A stretch of DNA of 64,000 nt, taken from positions 124,001 to 188,000 of the forward strand of contig CALJVL010000009.1 of the NCBI GenBank assembly GCA_937773775.1, read 5' to 3'. Under the pieces are notes generated by a model that did no database searches, had not been told where the DNA came from, and was given only the letters and a program-made list of their open reading frames with translations. Each line of letters opens with the position of its first letter. Positions within the stretch are counted from its first letter, which is position 1. Position numbers and translations under genes: made by a program. The stretch is from an uncultured Flavobacterium sp. Lineage in GTDB: Bacteria > Bacteroidota > Bacteroidia > Flavobacteriales > Flavobacteriaceae. Below are positions 1-8,720 of the stretch, one piece after another.

Positions 1-72
1 GACTGATTTCGAACTAGTACAGCTAATGATAACAGCTAAAATAATCCCAGCTATGTAAATATAATTTTTCAT
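1..72 (-). CDS. Lipoprotein, N-terminal part only (runs off the left edge)
   Basis: Only the first 24 codons are inside the window. They start with MKNY, continue through a hydrophobic stretch and reach a lipobox of the form VIISC, followed by Ser/Thr residues. This is a standard type II signal peptide, so the protein should be exported and lipid-anchored. The rest of the gene lies outside, so no family can be assigned. It lies downstream of serA on the same strand, separated from it by a strong terminator hairpin, so it is probably transcribed separately. Confidence 0.7.
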   Translation of the reverse strand, partial: MKNYIYIAGIILAVIISCTSSKSV

Positions 73-138
73 GGCTTTAATAAATTGTTTTTTAAATTTA
101 CGAAATTAATTAACTAGTAGCTAGCTTTGGACAAAAAA

Positions 139-170
139 AGGGATTCATTAAACAACGTTAATGAATCCCT
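139..170 (-). terminator. Rho-independent terminator after serA
   Basis: A perfect 12-bp stem (AGGGATTCATTA with its complement) and an 8-nt loop. A T-run follows on the minus strand, and a shorter one on the plus strand. It lies 24 nt past the serA stop codon. Confidence 0.85.
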
Positions 171-193
171 TTTTATATTTTAGGTAAAAAAAA

Positions 194-1144
194 CTAGCCT
201 AATATACTGATAATTTGTGACGCTAATTCAGTACCGATTCTATCTTGAGCTTCTCCTGTAGCAGCACCAATATGCGGAGTTAATGAAATTTTTGGATTCA
301 TTAAAATAGTCATTTCTGGTGTTGGCTCATTTTCAAAAACATCCAATCCGGCAAACAATACTTTCCCACTATCCAATGCTTTTACTAAAGCCACTTCGTC
401 AATAACTCCTCCACGTGCGCAGTTTACAATACCTACGCCATCCTTCATGATAGCCAATTCTTTTTCCCCAATGATGTAACCATCTTGGGCAGGAACGTGT
501 AAAGTTATGAAGTCGGCTTCTTTAAATAAAGACTGAAGAGATTGAGAAACAATTGTAGTAGTAATTGACTGTCCATCAAAGAATTCTACTTTAATGTCCA
601 CTTTGGGGATAAAACTATCTGCAGCAATCACTTTCATACCTAGCGCTAATGCCATTTTAGCCGTAGCTTGTCCGATGCGACCAATTCCTATAACGCCAAG
701 AGTTTTTCCTCTTAGTTCAACTCCGTTTGCGTAAGCTTTTTTCAAACTATCAAATTTGGAGTCCCCTTCAAGTGGCATGTTTCTATTTGAATCATGCAAG
801 AAACGTACACCAGAGAATAAATGAGCGAAAACTAATTCTGCTACAGACTCTGATGAAGACGCAGGCGTATTGATTACGTGAATACCTTTGCTTTTTGCAT
901 AGTCTACGTCAATGTTGTCCATTCCTACACCACCACGACCAATAATTTTTAATCCAGGGCAAGCATCAATAATATCTTTACGAACCTTAGTTGCGCTTCT
1001 AACCAAAACTACGCTTACGTTATTCTCATTTACAAAATTAGCAACTTGTTCTTGCGCTACTTTTGTTGTTATTACTTCATATCCACCTTTTTCTAAAGCT
1101 ACAATTCCACTTTTAGAAATTCCATCGTTTGCTAATACTTTCAT
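194..1144 (-). CDS. serA: D-3-phosphoglycerate dehydrogenase, short (ACT-less) type
   Basis: Oxidises 3-phosphoglycerate to 3-phosphohydroxypyruvate with NAD, the first step of phosphorylated serine synthesis in the cytoplasm. The 316-residue protein has the two-part D-2-hydroxyacid dehydrogenase fold: a nucleotide-binding GVIGIGRIGQ at about residues 150-159, then the catalytic Arg (in NCARGG), Glu (in DVFENEP) and His (in TPHIGAAT). It ends right after the catalytic region, so the C-terminal ACT regulatory domain of long SerA enzymes is absent. I chose the start at MKVLANDG because family members begin there; an upstream in-frame ATG would add seven residues. serC lies 112 nt upstream on the same strand, which fixes the substrate as phosphoglycerate rather than another hydroxyacid. 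Confidence 0.93.
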   Translation of the reverse strand: MKVLANDGISKSGIVALEKGGYEVITTKVAQEQVANFVNENNVSVVLVRSATKVRKDIIDACPGLKIIGRGGVGMDNIDVDYAKSKGIHVINTPASSSESVAELVFAHLFSGVRFLHDSNRNMPLEGDSKFDSLKKAYANGVELRGKTLGVIGIGRIGQATAKMALALGMKVIAADSFIPKVDIKVEFFDGQSITTTIVSQSLQSLFKEADFITLHVPAQDGYIIGEKELAIMKDGVGIVNCARGGVIDEVALVKALDSGKVLFAGLDVFENEPTPEMTILMNPKISLTPHIGAATGEAQDRIGTELASQIISILG

Positions 1145-1256
1145 TTTTTTATATTTTTCGATCAAAAATTTAAAGATTCAATCTGTTTTTTTATTTATGT
1201 ATTGAATGATTATCAATTGAATTTTAAAATCTTTAAATCATTCTATATTTTAATTT

Positions 1257-2327
1257 TTAAATTGCTTTTTCCAAAGCCTGCATCACATCTACTAAAACTT
1301 GCACGCTTTCTATAGGAAGTGCATTATACATAGAAGCTCTGTAGCCACCCACTGAGCGGTGTCCTGGTATTCCAGAAATCCCCGCCGCTTTCCACATAGC
1401 ATCAAAAGTTTCTGTATGTGCTGCATCATTCAATAAGAAAGTCGCATTCATAGTAGAACGGTCCTCCACAGCTGCAGCTCCTTTGAATAAAGGGTTTCTG
1501 TCTATTTCAGTATAAAGTAATGCGGCTTTTGCGTTATTCAATTTTTCAACTGCTGCAACTCCACCTAGTTTTTTTAACCATTGTAAAGTCAACAATGAAG
1601 CGTAAACTGGAAAAACGGCAGGAGTGTTATACATACTCTCTGCTTTAATATGCTTTTCGTAATCCAATATGCCTGGAATAGTTCTACCTGATTTGCCAAG
1701 AACTTCTTCTTTGACAATTACTAGCGTAGTTCCTGCAGGTCCCATATTTTTTTGTGCTCCAGCGTAGATTATATCAAATTTTGAGAAATCCAATACTCTT
1801 GAAAATATATCAGAACTCATATCGCAAACAATTGGCATGTCTAACGATGGGAATTCCTTCATTTGTGTACCAAAAATTGTGTTATTACTGGTGCAGTGAA
1901 AATAATCAGCATCAGCAGGGACACTGTAGCCTTTTGGTATATGATTGTAATTTTGTTCTTTTGAAGAAGCCACAACAATTGTCTCTCCAAAGAATTTAGC
2001 CTCTTTTATTGCTCCGCTTGCCCATGTTCCCGTATCAAGATAAGCAGCTTTACCTCCTTCTTTCATCAAGTTATAAGGCGCCATTAAAAATTCTAGACTT
2101 GCCCCACCTGCCAGGAAAAGAGCTTTGTAGCCTTTGCCTTCCAGTCCTAATAATTCAATAGAAAGTGATCTTGCTTCGTCCATCACCGCAACAAAATCTT
2201 TGCTTCTGTGTGAAATTTCTAAAATAGATAAGCCGGAGTCATTAAAGTTTAAAATAGCTTGTGCTGATTTTTCAAAAACTTCTTGTGGTAAGATGCATGG
2301 TCCTGCGCTGTAGTTGTGTTTTTTCAT
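1257..2327 (-). CDS. serC: Phosphoserine aminotransferase
   Basis: PLP-dependent class V aminotransferase that converts 3-phosphohydroxypyruvate and glutamate into phosphoserine, the second step of serine synthesis. It opens with the family signature MKKHNYSAGPCILP. The PLP lysine is in the YAGAQKNMGPAG segment, and the C-terminus has the usual HRSVGGYRASMYNA motif. The length of 356 residues is normal. I chose the start at MKKHNYSAGP: the 11 residues an upstream ATG would add are not family-like. It sits between the LuxC-like reductase (93 nt upstream) and serA (112 nt downstream), all on the minus strand, so the three may be co-transcribed. Confidence 0.95.
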   Translation of the reverse strand: MKKHNYSAGPCILPQEVFEKSAQAILNFNDSGLSILEISHRSKDFVAVMDEARSLSIELLGLEGKGYKALFLAGGASLEFLMAPYNLMKEGGKAAYLDTGTWASGAIKEAKFFGETIVVASSKEQNYNHIPKGYSVPADADYFHCTSNNTIFGTQMKEFPSLDMPIVCDMSSDIFSRVLDFSKFDIIYAGAQKNMGPAGTTLVIVKEEVLGKSGRTIPGILDYEKHIKAESMYNTPAVFPVYASLLTLQWLKKLGGVAAVEKLNNAKAALLYTEIDRNPLFKGAAAVEDRSTMNATFLLNDAAHTETFDAMWKAAGISGIPGHRSVGGYRASMYNALPIESVQVLVDVMQALEKAI

Positions 2328-2420
2328 GGTGTAGTTTATGTCCAAAAAATTAAAAAGCAAATTTCGGGAATAGGAGTTTAAAAAGTGTTAAATAATTCGC
2401 AATAATTGCACTAATTTGGC

Positions 2421-3479
2421 CTATATTGTTAACAAAAACGATATCGTATCTACGTTATCTGCATAATCCCATAAATTTGGCTGCTGTGTTTGTCCAAAAG
2501 GAATTGAGTTTTCTATAAGTTTATCGCTTACGATACACTGTAATTGCTCGCTTTCTGAGCTTAAGCGAGTCTGTAGATCATCGATGTTATCATAGAACTC
2601 GTAAAACACACTCGAAATAGGGGAGGCATGGCTTTTATCTTCTTTTAAAGTTAAAAAACCGTTGTCCAGCAGCTTGAAATTACTCATTAAAAATACGGCC
2701 TTATTGTAGTCATAATTGTTGGCGTATTTTTCATAATGAATGACCTCCTGGTATGCAAAAATTGCTTCAAAAAAAGCTTCAAAAGTATAGCCTTTTGGCA
2801 CAAAAAGTTTCGATACATTGCGACATCCCAAACCGAAATATCGGAATATATCTTCCCCTAAAGCGATCAGTTGCTCCTTACTCTCAGTGCCTTTTAATAC
2901 AGCAATCGAGTTTCTGCTTTTTCTGATTATGGAAGGTTTATCTTTAAAATAATATTCAAAATAACGCGCCGTATTATTACTTCCAGTAGCGATGACCGCA
3001 TCAAAATGTTCTAGTTTTCCCTCCACAAAAGTGATTTTCTCAAGAAACTCAGGCTCAATTGATATGATATATTTGGCTAGAAAGGGGAGTAAATGTTGAT
3101 CGTTTGAAGATGTTTTTACGAGAACTGAGTTGCCTGTAATTAAAACAGATAGAAAATCATGAAAACCAACTAATGGGATATTTCCAGCTAATATTAACGC
3201 AATTTTTTTTGGTGTTGCAGAGTCAATCTCATAACTAGAAAGCCATTTTCCCAAATTTTCTTCAGTCAATGCTTTGGCCCATGAATGAATGGAGAAGTAT
3301 ACCTGTTCCGGTGTATACCATCCATTATGAGATTGAGATAGTTTTATTAATTTTATAAAATCATCAAAAAACAGATCGTTATTTAGAACAGTTGCTTTTC
3401 TTGCACTAGTTTCTTCGGAAAATTGACTTAAAAATTTTCCTAATTCAACAAAAACACTTTTTTTTGTTTCTAATGTCAT
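2421..3479 (-). CDS. Acyl-CoA reductase, LuxC-like
   Basis: A 352-residue protein of the acyl-CoA reductase (LuxC) family, an aldehyde-dehydrogenase-fold group that reduces activated acyl groups with NADPH. The recognisable parts are the LILAGNIPLVGFHDFLSVL stretch (nucleotide-binding region), the VIATGSNNTARYFEYYF segment, and FRYFGLGCRNVSKLFVP. The last contains the cysteine expected to carry the acyl thioester. The gene is divergent from a ferredoxin 133 nt away, and that pairing suggests an electron donor and acceptor working together. This is inference: the true acyl substrate in flavobacteria cannot be told from sequence. No LuxD/LuxE partners are visible. A good promoter precedes it. 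Confidence 0.82.
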   Translation of the reverse strand: MTLETKKSVFVELGKFLSQFSEETSARKATVLNNDLFFDDFIKLIKLSQSHNGWYTPEQVYFSIHSWAKALTEENLGKWLSSYEIDSATPKKIALILAGNIPLVGFHDFLSVLITGNSVLVKTSSNDQHLLPFLAKYIISIEPEFLEKITFVEGKLEHFDAVIATGSNNTARYFEYYFKDKPSIIRKSRNSIAVLKGTESKEQLIALGEDIFRYFGLGCRNVSKLFVPKGYTFEAFFEAIFAYQEVIHYEKYANNYDYNKAVFLMSNFKLLDNGFLTLKEDKSHASPISSVFYEFYDNIDDLQTRLSSESEQLQCIVSDKLIENSIPFGQTQQPNLWDYADNVDTISFLLTI

Positions 3480-3517
3480 AATGTTTGCTTATGAATAGTT
3501 TTGATTGTAATTTTGCA

Positions 3518-3549
3518 CAAAAGTAGGCTTTAATAATTCGAAAGTCAAA
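3518..3549 (-). promoter_or_regulatory. Flavobacterial promoter of the LuxC-like gene
   Basis: On the minus strand a TTTG (-33) at 3549-3546 is followed, after 20 nt, by TACTTTTG (-7, matching TAnnTTTG) at 3525-3518. This predicts a start of transcription near 3511, about 30 nt before the ATG. Confidence 0.6.
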
Positions 3550-3568
3550 AGTCTTAAAGTCAAAAGTC
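3541..3568. repeat. Short tandem direct repeat
   Basis: Two copies of AAAGTCAAAAGTC separated by TT. They lie in the divergent promoter region between the LuxC-like reductase and the ferredoxin and overlap the -33 element on the minus strand. Confidence 0.6.
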
Positions 3569-3612
3569 ATTTAAGAGGTTTTTTTTGGCTCGAATAACAA
3601 ATAATATATCAA

Positions 3613-3963
3613 ATGGCAATTATAATAACTGATGAATGTATCAATTGTGGCGCATGCGAACCAGAGTGTCCAAACACAGCAATATACGAAGGAGCAGACG
3701 ACTGGAGATATAAAGATGGGACTAAACTAACAGGTAAGGTAATTTTACCTGACGGCACGGAGGCCGATGCCGATGCGGCCCAAACCCCAATTTCAGATGA
3801 AGTATATTACATTGTACCCGGAAAGTGTACAGAATGTAAAGGTTTTCACGACGAACCACAATGTGCTGCTGTTTGTCCAGTAGACTGTTGTGTGCCGGAT
3901 GATGAGCATGTCGAGACAGAAGAGACCTTGCTTAATAGACAAGCATATCTGCATAACGAATAG
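3613..3963 (+). CDS. 4Fe-4S dicluster ferredoxin
   Basis: Small electron carrier of 116 residues with two iron-sulfur cluster motifs. The first is [12 protein letters not shown] at residues 9-20, a classical CxxCxxCxxxCP. The second is [18 protein letters not shown], where a longer insertion separates the second and third cysteines, as in the 2[4Fe-4S] Alvin-type ferredoxins. About 50 residues with an acidic insertion lie between the motifs. It is divergent from the LuxC-like acyl-CoA reductase and ends at a terminator, so it is a single-gene unit on its strand. Its redox partner is not shown by the sequence. Confidence 0.9.
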   Translation: MAIIITDECINCGACEPECPNTAIYEGADDWRYKDGTKLTGKVILPDGTEADADAAQTPISDEVYYIVPGKCTECKGFHDEPQCAAVCPVDCCVPDDEHVETEETLLNRQAYLHNE

Positions 3964-3990
3964 AGATTTAAAGAAGAGTGTAAAAAAAAC

Positions 3991-4016
3991 CTGAGTCAAT
4001 GCTCAGTTTTTTTTTA
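3991..4016 (+). terminator. Terminator after the ferredoxin gene
   Basis: Stem CTGAG/CTCAG with a 6-nt loop, followed by a run of nine or more T; flanking A and T runs lengthen the stem. Confidence 0.75.
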
Positions 4017-4203
4017 CTTAAAACTATTTTACGGAGTCTGTATATAATGTTTGCTATTAAATCTACTTTTTTGTCCTACAGTTCCTAAATTCTTGCCAGA
4101 AGATCTTAGCCAAGTGATGCTTTGTTGTCGAATTTATAGACGAAATTTTTACTAATAGCCTTATGCGCCATCCTAAAAAAGAAGCTAACCATATTCCTAA
4201 GTT

Positions 4204-4950
4204 CTAGAAGTTCTCTTTTTTTGCTATAATGACATAGGTGTCATAAGCGTATGTTTTTCGGTCTATCGTTTTTATGATTTCAAAATTATTTAGATATAAA
4301 AATAATTGCATTTCATTTATTGTAAATACGCGAACAGTAGAAAAATCATCTGCTATTAGATCTTTCTTAGCATTTATATCGGTGTAGTATTTTGCAGTCC
4401 AGTCCACCATAAAATTATCAGCACTAGTCGTTTCCCAGTGGCTTTCTCTTATATAATTTATTCCCTCGTAATCAGCTTGATGTATGATTGTTTGATTTTC
4501 ATTTATATACGGTATAAAGCGATTAGCATCTATAAAATCAAATACAATTATGCCCTCTTCGGTGAGGTTGTTGAACAATGAAGCGAAGGTTTCATTCACA
4601 TCTTCGTTAGTAGTCAGGTAACTCGTGGATCTTCCCGTTATGATAATGGCATCGACTTGATTCTCAAGATTAAAATCTCGCATGTCCCCTTGAATAAAAG
4701 CGCAATCCTCATTTCTCTGCCGGGCGATGGCAATCATACTTTGGCTATAATCAAGTCCTATATAGTTCTGCCCATGTTCCTTAAATCGTTTGGCTAGATT
4801 ACCTGTACCGCTTCCTATTTCTAGTATTGTTTTGCAGTTGTTTTCCTGGATAAAAAAATTGTAGAAGTCATACTCTTCATTATAATCAACGAAGCTCTGA
4901 TACATGGCATCATAGATTGCCGCCATTTTTCCGTCATAAAGGGTTGCCAT
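4204..4950 (-). CDS. Class I SAM-dependent methyltransferase
   Basis: A 248-residue Rossmann-fold methyltransferase. Motif I is ILEIGSGTGN (about residues 42-51), followed by GLDYSQSM (motif II acidic residue) and QGDMRDF. The later part FDFIDANRFIPY resembles small-molecule methyltransferases of the Methyltransf_25 group. The substrate is unknown. It stands alone: the ferredoxin terminator is on one side and the TonB receptor on the other. The start ATG is the first in the frame and is followed by an ordinary family N-terminus (YDGKMAAIYDAMYQ). Confidence 0.82.
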   Translation of the reverse strand: MATLYDGKMAAIYDAMYQSFVDYNEEYDFYNFFIQENNCKTILEIGSGTGNLAKRFKEHGQNYIGLDYSQSMIAIARQRNEDCAFIQGDMRDFNLENQVDAIIITGRSTSYLTTNEDVNETFASLFNNLTEEGIIVFDFIDANRFIPYINENQTIIHQADYEGINYIRESHWETTSADNFMVDWTAKYYTDINAKKDLIADDFSTVRVFTINEMQLFLYLNNFEIIKTIDRKTYAYDTYVIIAKKENF

Positions 4951-5066
4951 ATTTTTCTGATTTGAAATTCACGTTAGTTCTAATCGCACTGTAATTATAA
5001 AATAGGCACTTGAATAAGGCAATAGGCTTTAAGCGATATATAAATTTATGAAAAAATAGTATATGA

Positions 5067-5094
5067 AAAAGGGCTACCAATTGGTAGCCCTTTT
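5067..5094 (-). terminator. Terminator after the TonB receptor gene
   Basis: A perfect palindrome centred at 5080/5081 (AAAAGGGCTACCAA and its complement), 20 nt past the receptor stop codon. T-runs lie on both strands. Confidence 0.85.
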
Positions 5095-5113
5095 AAATTA
5101 TTCGATAATCGAA

Positions 5114-7954
5114 TTAGAATTTGTAGTTCAACGATAAGTTAAACATTGTTCCTAATTGGCTAAAGTGATATCCATCATACGTCATTTGAGAATAACGTTG
5201 GTTGAAAGTAATCAAGTTAGATGGAGAGTTTTTAACAGCTGCACCGTCAAGAATTGCTTGACCTGTAGGAGTTGCGTTTGTAAAACTCCATTCTGGCAAT
5301 ACATTAAATATGTTATTTAGATTTAACGAGAATGTCAACTTTTCAGTAGCATTAAAATTAATTCCTAAATCGGTTACAACTTTTGGAGTAAATTCTGTTC
5401 TTAAATCAGATCCACCATCTTGTAGGGCTCCTGCTGGTATATCAGCTGGATTAACAAAAATGCTTTCTAAATTTTGTAAACCTTGTTGAGCAAATTTCGT
5501 TTTACCAAAATAGGTATTGTTTAAATTGAATGCAAATTTACCAATGTCATAGTTAATCCCTAAAATGAATTTCATTTCTGGTCTTGAAGTAAAGAATAAT
5601 GCTTCTTGAGTGTCGTTAACTACAGATTGTCCTGCAGCTTCAACAATAGCTGGGTTTTTAACTGCTCCATCTCTTGCGTTTTCAATAACATAGTTTCCAG
5701 ATAAGTTAAAACCTAATTTACCATCACCCACTTCAAGTTTGTCGTAAGTTAGTACAAGATCTAATCCAGAAGTTTTTGTGTCAATAGCATTTGTAAAAAA
5801 ACTTAAATCACTCAAATTATTATCAGTCAAAATTTGGTCTAGAGCGGTACCACCAGTTGCAGATGCTCCAATTTCAGTGCTTAAAACAACTCTGTCTTTT
5901 AAATTTATACTATAATAATCTAGTGTAAAACTAAAGTTTCTATTTACTTTTCCACCTACACCTAATGTAAAGTTTGTTGAAGTTTCTTGTTTTAATTTAG
6001 GGATACGTAATAAACCTGCTTGAGAAGAGACGTTGTTTACCAAACCACCTACTTGAATACCTTGTCCTGGAACAAAACTATATTGTGCTTTTTGAGTATA
6101 AATTTGGTGTAATGTAGGTGCTCTAAATCCTGTAGATAATGAACTTCTTAAAGTATATTTATCATTAATAGTATACGCTCCACTTGCTTTCCAAACGAAA
6201 GCATTTCCAAAATCAGAATAGTTTTCACTTCTGATTGTACCGTCTAAAGTTAAGTCTTCAATTGGATTCCAGTTTAAAGAAGCATATCCACCAAAGTTAT
6301 AACGAGTAAATTTTCCTGAATTTTCTGGGCTATTACCTGCAAATGAATCTGCACCACCACCATCATAAGATCCTAATTCTCCTTCTACAACTTCAAAAGT
6401 TTCATATCTAAATTCGGAACCAAAAGCGACACTTAGATTTTCTGTTAAAACCTTAGAAATGTCTAGGTTACCAACATTGTGATAAAAACCTGTACCTCCT
6501 GGATCAAAAGATTTTTTACTGTTCTCTCTGTAGATAGAAGTTGCATCAAATTCTCCCGTATCTCCATTATATGTTGGCACATAAACGAAGTTTCTGTTAT
6601 GAGATTGATTTACTTTATAGGTTTGTGAGTTTCCACCAGTTGTAAAACTAGCATCTACATTCCAGTCATTTATTACAGATTTAAAACCTATGGTAGCGTT
6701 GTAATCCTTTAGGTCTCCTTCAAAAGTAGGAACATAGCCGTCATAACCACCTGCAGTATTTGGATTATTTCCAGGGAAAAAATCTGCTAAATATGGCATA
6801 GATTCAACCGTTCTCCAATAAGGTGTTCTGTAGTTTGCGAAAGAGTTTACTTTTTTATTGATAAAAGCAGCGTTAAAATACATATCAGATTGCTCGCTTA
6901 GTTTATAGTTACCATTTACTAAAAATTTAGCTGCAGCAGTTTCAGGCGCACCATTTATATTTCCTGCGTCTGGACGACGAGCTAAAAAACTTTGAACACC
7001 ACCTAAGGTTATAGGCGTTGTAGCATCTGGATCATAAAAATCTGCAAATTCACCAGCAGCATCGACAGTACCTGGTCTATTTGATAAACTCGTTTTAGAA
7101 AATTCTACTGTATAATTCATAAAACCTCTATCATCACCAATAGAGGAGCCATTGTTTAGAGAAACACCAATCATTTCACCATCACCAGCAGAAGTTAAGC
7201 CTGTTCTTAATGTTGCAGACCCTCCATTAGGGGAATCTTTCAAGATAATATTAATTACACCTGCAATTGCATCAGAACCGTATTGTGCAGATGCACCGTC
7301 TCTTAAAACTTGTATGTCTTTAATCGCATCAATTGGAATTCCTGAAATATCAGAGCCCGTTTCACCACGTCCAGGAGATGTTTGTGTATATAACAAAGCA
7401 CTTAAGTTTTTACGCTTACCATTGATAAGAATCAAAGTTCTACTTGGTCCCATGTTTCTAATTTCATACGGGTCTAATAGAGAAGTCGCGTCATTTACCG
7501 GAGTTTGTACCGTACTAAATGATGGTATTCTGTACTGTAAAGCTTTGTCAAAAGTAGTTTGTCCTGTAGAAACCAGATCTTTTGCAGATACTATGTCTAT
7601 TGGTAAAGGACTTTTTGTATTACTTCTTACCGGTGTTCTAGATCCTGTAACAACAATTTCCTGCAATTGTTGACCGCCTTCTTCAGCTAAAACAACATTT
7701 ACTGTAGATCCTGTTGCCACTTTTTCTACATTAGAAAAGCCAATGTAGCTGAAAATTAGTGTAGCACCTTCTTTAACTTTAATTTTGTATGCCCCATCAA
7801 TGTTTGTGGAGACTCCGTTAGTAGTTCCTTTTTCGACAATGTTAACACCTGGAAGCGCCGCTCCGTTGTTATCCTTTACTACTCCAGAGATTTCTTTTTG
7901 TGCAAAAAGAAAACTGACGTTTAGCAGTAAAAATAATAAAGTAATTTTTTTCAT
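5114..7954 (-). CDS. TonB-dependent receptor with carboxypeptidase-D regulatory-like domain
   Basis: Outer-membrane active transporter of 946 residues. A signal peptide (MKKITLLFLLLNVSFLFAQ) leads into a carboxypeptidase-D-regulatory-like beta-sandwich (about 20-95, GVVKDNNGAALPGVNI). A TonB-box-like stretch with EIVVTGSRTP follows. The plug domain (about 115-240) contains RTLILINGKRKN and the VLRDGASAQYGSDAIAGVIN motif. The rest is a 22-strand barrel ending in LNYKF, the terminal-Phe signal for insertion. The plug sequence resembles siderophore and vitamin receptors rather than SusC, and there is no SusD neighbour, so a polysaccharide role is unlikely. The ligand is unknown. Confidence 0.92.
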   Translation of the reverse strand: MKKITLLFLLLNVSFLFAQKEISGVVKDNNGAALPGVNIVEKGTTNGVSTNIDGAYKIKVKEGATLIFSYIGFSNVEKVATGSTVNVVLAEEGGQQLQEIVVTGSRTPVRSNTKSPLPIDIVSAKDLVSTGQTTFDKALQYRIPSFSTVQTPVNDATSLLDPYEIRNMGPSRTLILINGKRKNLSALLYTQTSPGRGETGSDISGIPIDAIKDIQVLRDGASAQYGSDAIAGVINIILKDSPNGGSATLRTGLTSAGDGEMIGVSLNNGSSIGDDRGFMNYTVEFSKTSLSNRPGTVDAAGEFADFYDPDATTPITLGGVQSFLARRPDAGNINGAPETAAAKFLVNGNYKLSEQSDMYFNAAFINKKVNSFANYRTPYWRTVESMPYLADFFPGNNPNTAGGYDGYVPTFEGDLKDYNATIGFKSVINDWNVDASFTTGGNSQTYKVNQSHNRNFVYVPTYNGDTGEFDATSIYRENSKKSFDPGGTGFYHNVGNLDISKVLTENLSVAFGSEFRYETFEVVEGELGSYDGGGADSFAGNSPENSGKFTRYNFGGYASLNWNPIEDLTLDGTIRSENYSDFGNAFVWKASGAYTINDKYTLRSSLSTGFRAPTLHQIYTQKAQYSFVPGQGIQVGGLVNNVSSQAGLLRIPKLKQETSTNFTLGVGGKVNRNFSFTLDYYSINLKDRVVLSTEIGASATGGTALDQILTDNNLSDLSFFTNAIDTKTSGLDLVLTYDKLEVGDGKLGFNLSGNYVIENARDGAVKNPAIVEAAGQSVVNDTQEALFFTSRPEMKFILGINYDIGKFAFNLNNTYFGKTKFAQQGLQNLESIFVNPADIPAGALQDGGSDLRTEFTPKVVTDLGINFNATEKLTFSLNLNNIFNVLPEWSFTNATPTGQAILDGAAVKNSPSNLITFNQRYSQMTYDGYHFSQLGTMFNLSLNYKF

Positions 7955-8620
7955 AATTAAATTTTGGTTTTTGTTTAGTTGAATTTGATGTGCAAGATAT
8001 GATTTTTTTTAACAGAACATTAGCATAACTACGGTATTTCTAAAAAAACTGACGTTATTGTTAAAATTTACATATATAATTGTGAAAATGATAAATTTGT
8101 GTAAATATTTTATTACATCAGCAATTTTTTAAACAGGAGGGACTCGATGTAAAGTTTCATTATTACATTTATTATAATATTATCTATTCTTTTTTTTGGA
8201 CATAGAGATGGTATTGTTAATAAAGACTTTTCGTTTTCGACTTGGTTGTAATAGCTATACTTTCTAGGAGAATAAGTTTTGTCATCCATACCGTTGTTTT
8301 TGTTGTTTAGCAAAATGCTGCATTAGGATAAATCCAAGTCTTGTGCAATAATGAGTTCCATGATATCAAATTTGGACCAAATTTCCTTCTTGGTCTGTTT
8401 CATTAGCTCTGTATTTAATCTTGTTCGGCCTACTATAAAAAGACTAGTTTGTTACTCTAAGTAATTAATTTTAATTGTTTAGTAGTTTGGAAATGTCCTA
8501 ATTTTGGTTGGACGTGATCAAAGTACAATTGATGTTGCTTCTGTTTTAAGGTATTTAATTGACGACGAAAATATATATTTGAGTTAAACTCGGGTTTAGT
8601 GCTGAAAAGGAATACTGAAA
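7955..8620. other. Intergenic region with coding-like remnants
   Basis: No intact gene is convincing here. On the minus strand, 8323-8451 is an open stretch whose translation looks protein-like (for example SLFIVGRTRLNTEL and MKQTKKEIWSKFDIMEL). 8457-8639 is another open stretch just upstream in a different frame. Together they could be debris of one old gene. I cannot name a family. Confidence 0.35.
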
Positions 8621-8621
8621 A

Positions 8622-8654
8622 TTTGCTGACTAACTGCATTATACCTTATATTTG
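8622..8654 (+). promoter_or_regulatory. Promoter of ychF
   Basis: TTTG at 8622-8625, 21 nt of spacing, then TATATTTG at 8647-8654, matching the flavobacterial -33/-7 pattern. The predicted leader before the ATG at 8721 is about 60 nt. This placement also argues against the upstream in-frame ATG codons as starts. Confidence 0.65.
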
Positions 8655-8720
8655 CAAACTTTAAAAAAGGAATTACTAAAAACAGTTAGTATAATGTCAC
8701 TATCTGTAAAAATAAATGTC

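Noticed and set aside
3541..3568. Possible CRISPR or regulatory repeat array (AAAGTCAAAAGTC)
   Set aside because: Only two units with no unique spacers. It is a simple tandem duplication; kept as a short repeat only.
7152..7673. A 173-codon open frame antisense to the TonB receptor
   Set aside because: It lies wholly inside a well-supported gene on the other strand and has no protein-family character.
8113..8313. Possible 66-codon gene downstream of the TonB receptor promoter region
   Set aside because: No family resemblance, no promoter and low-complexity content; listed only within the remnant region.
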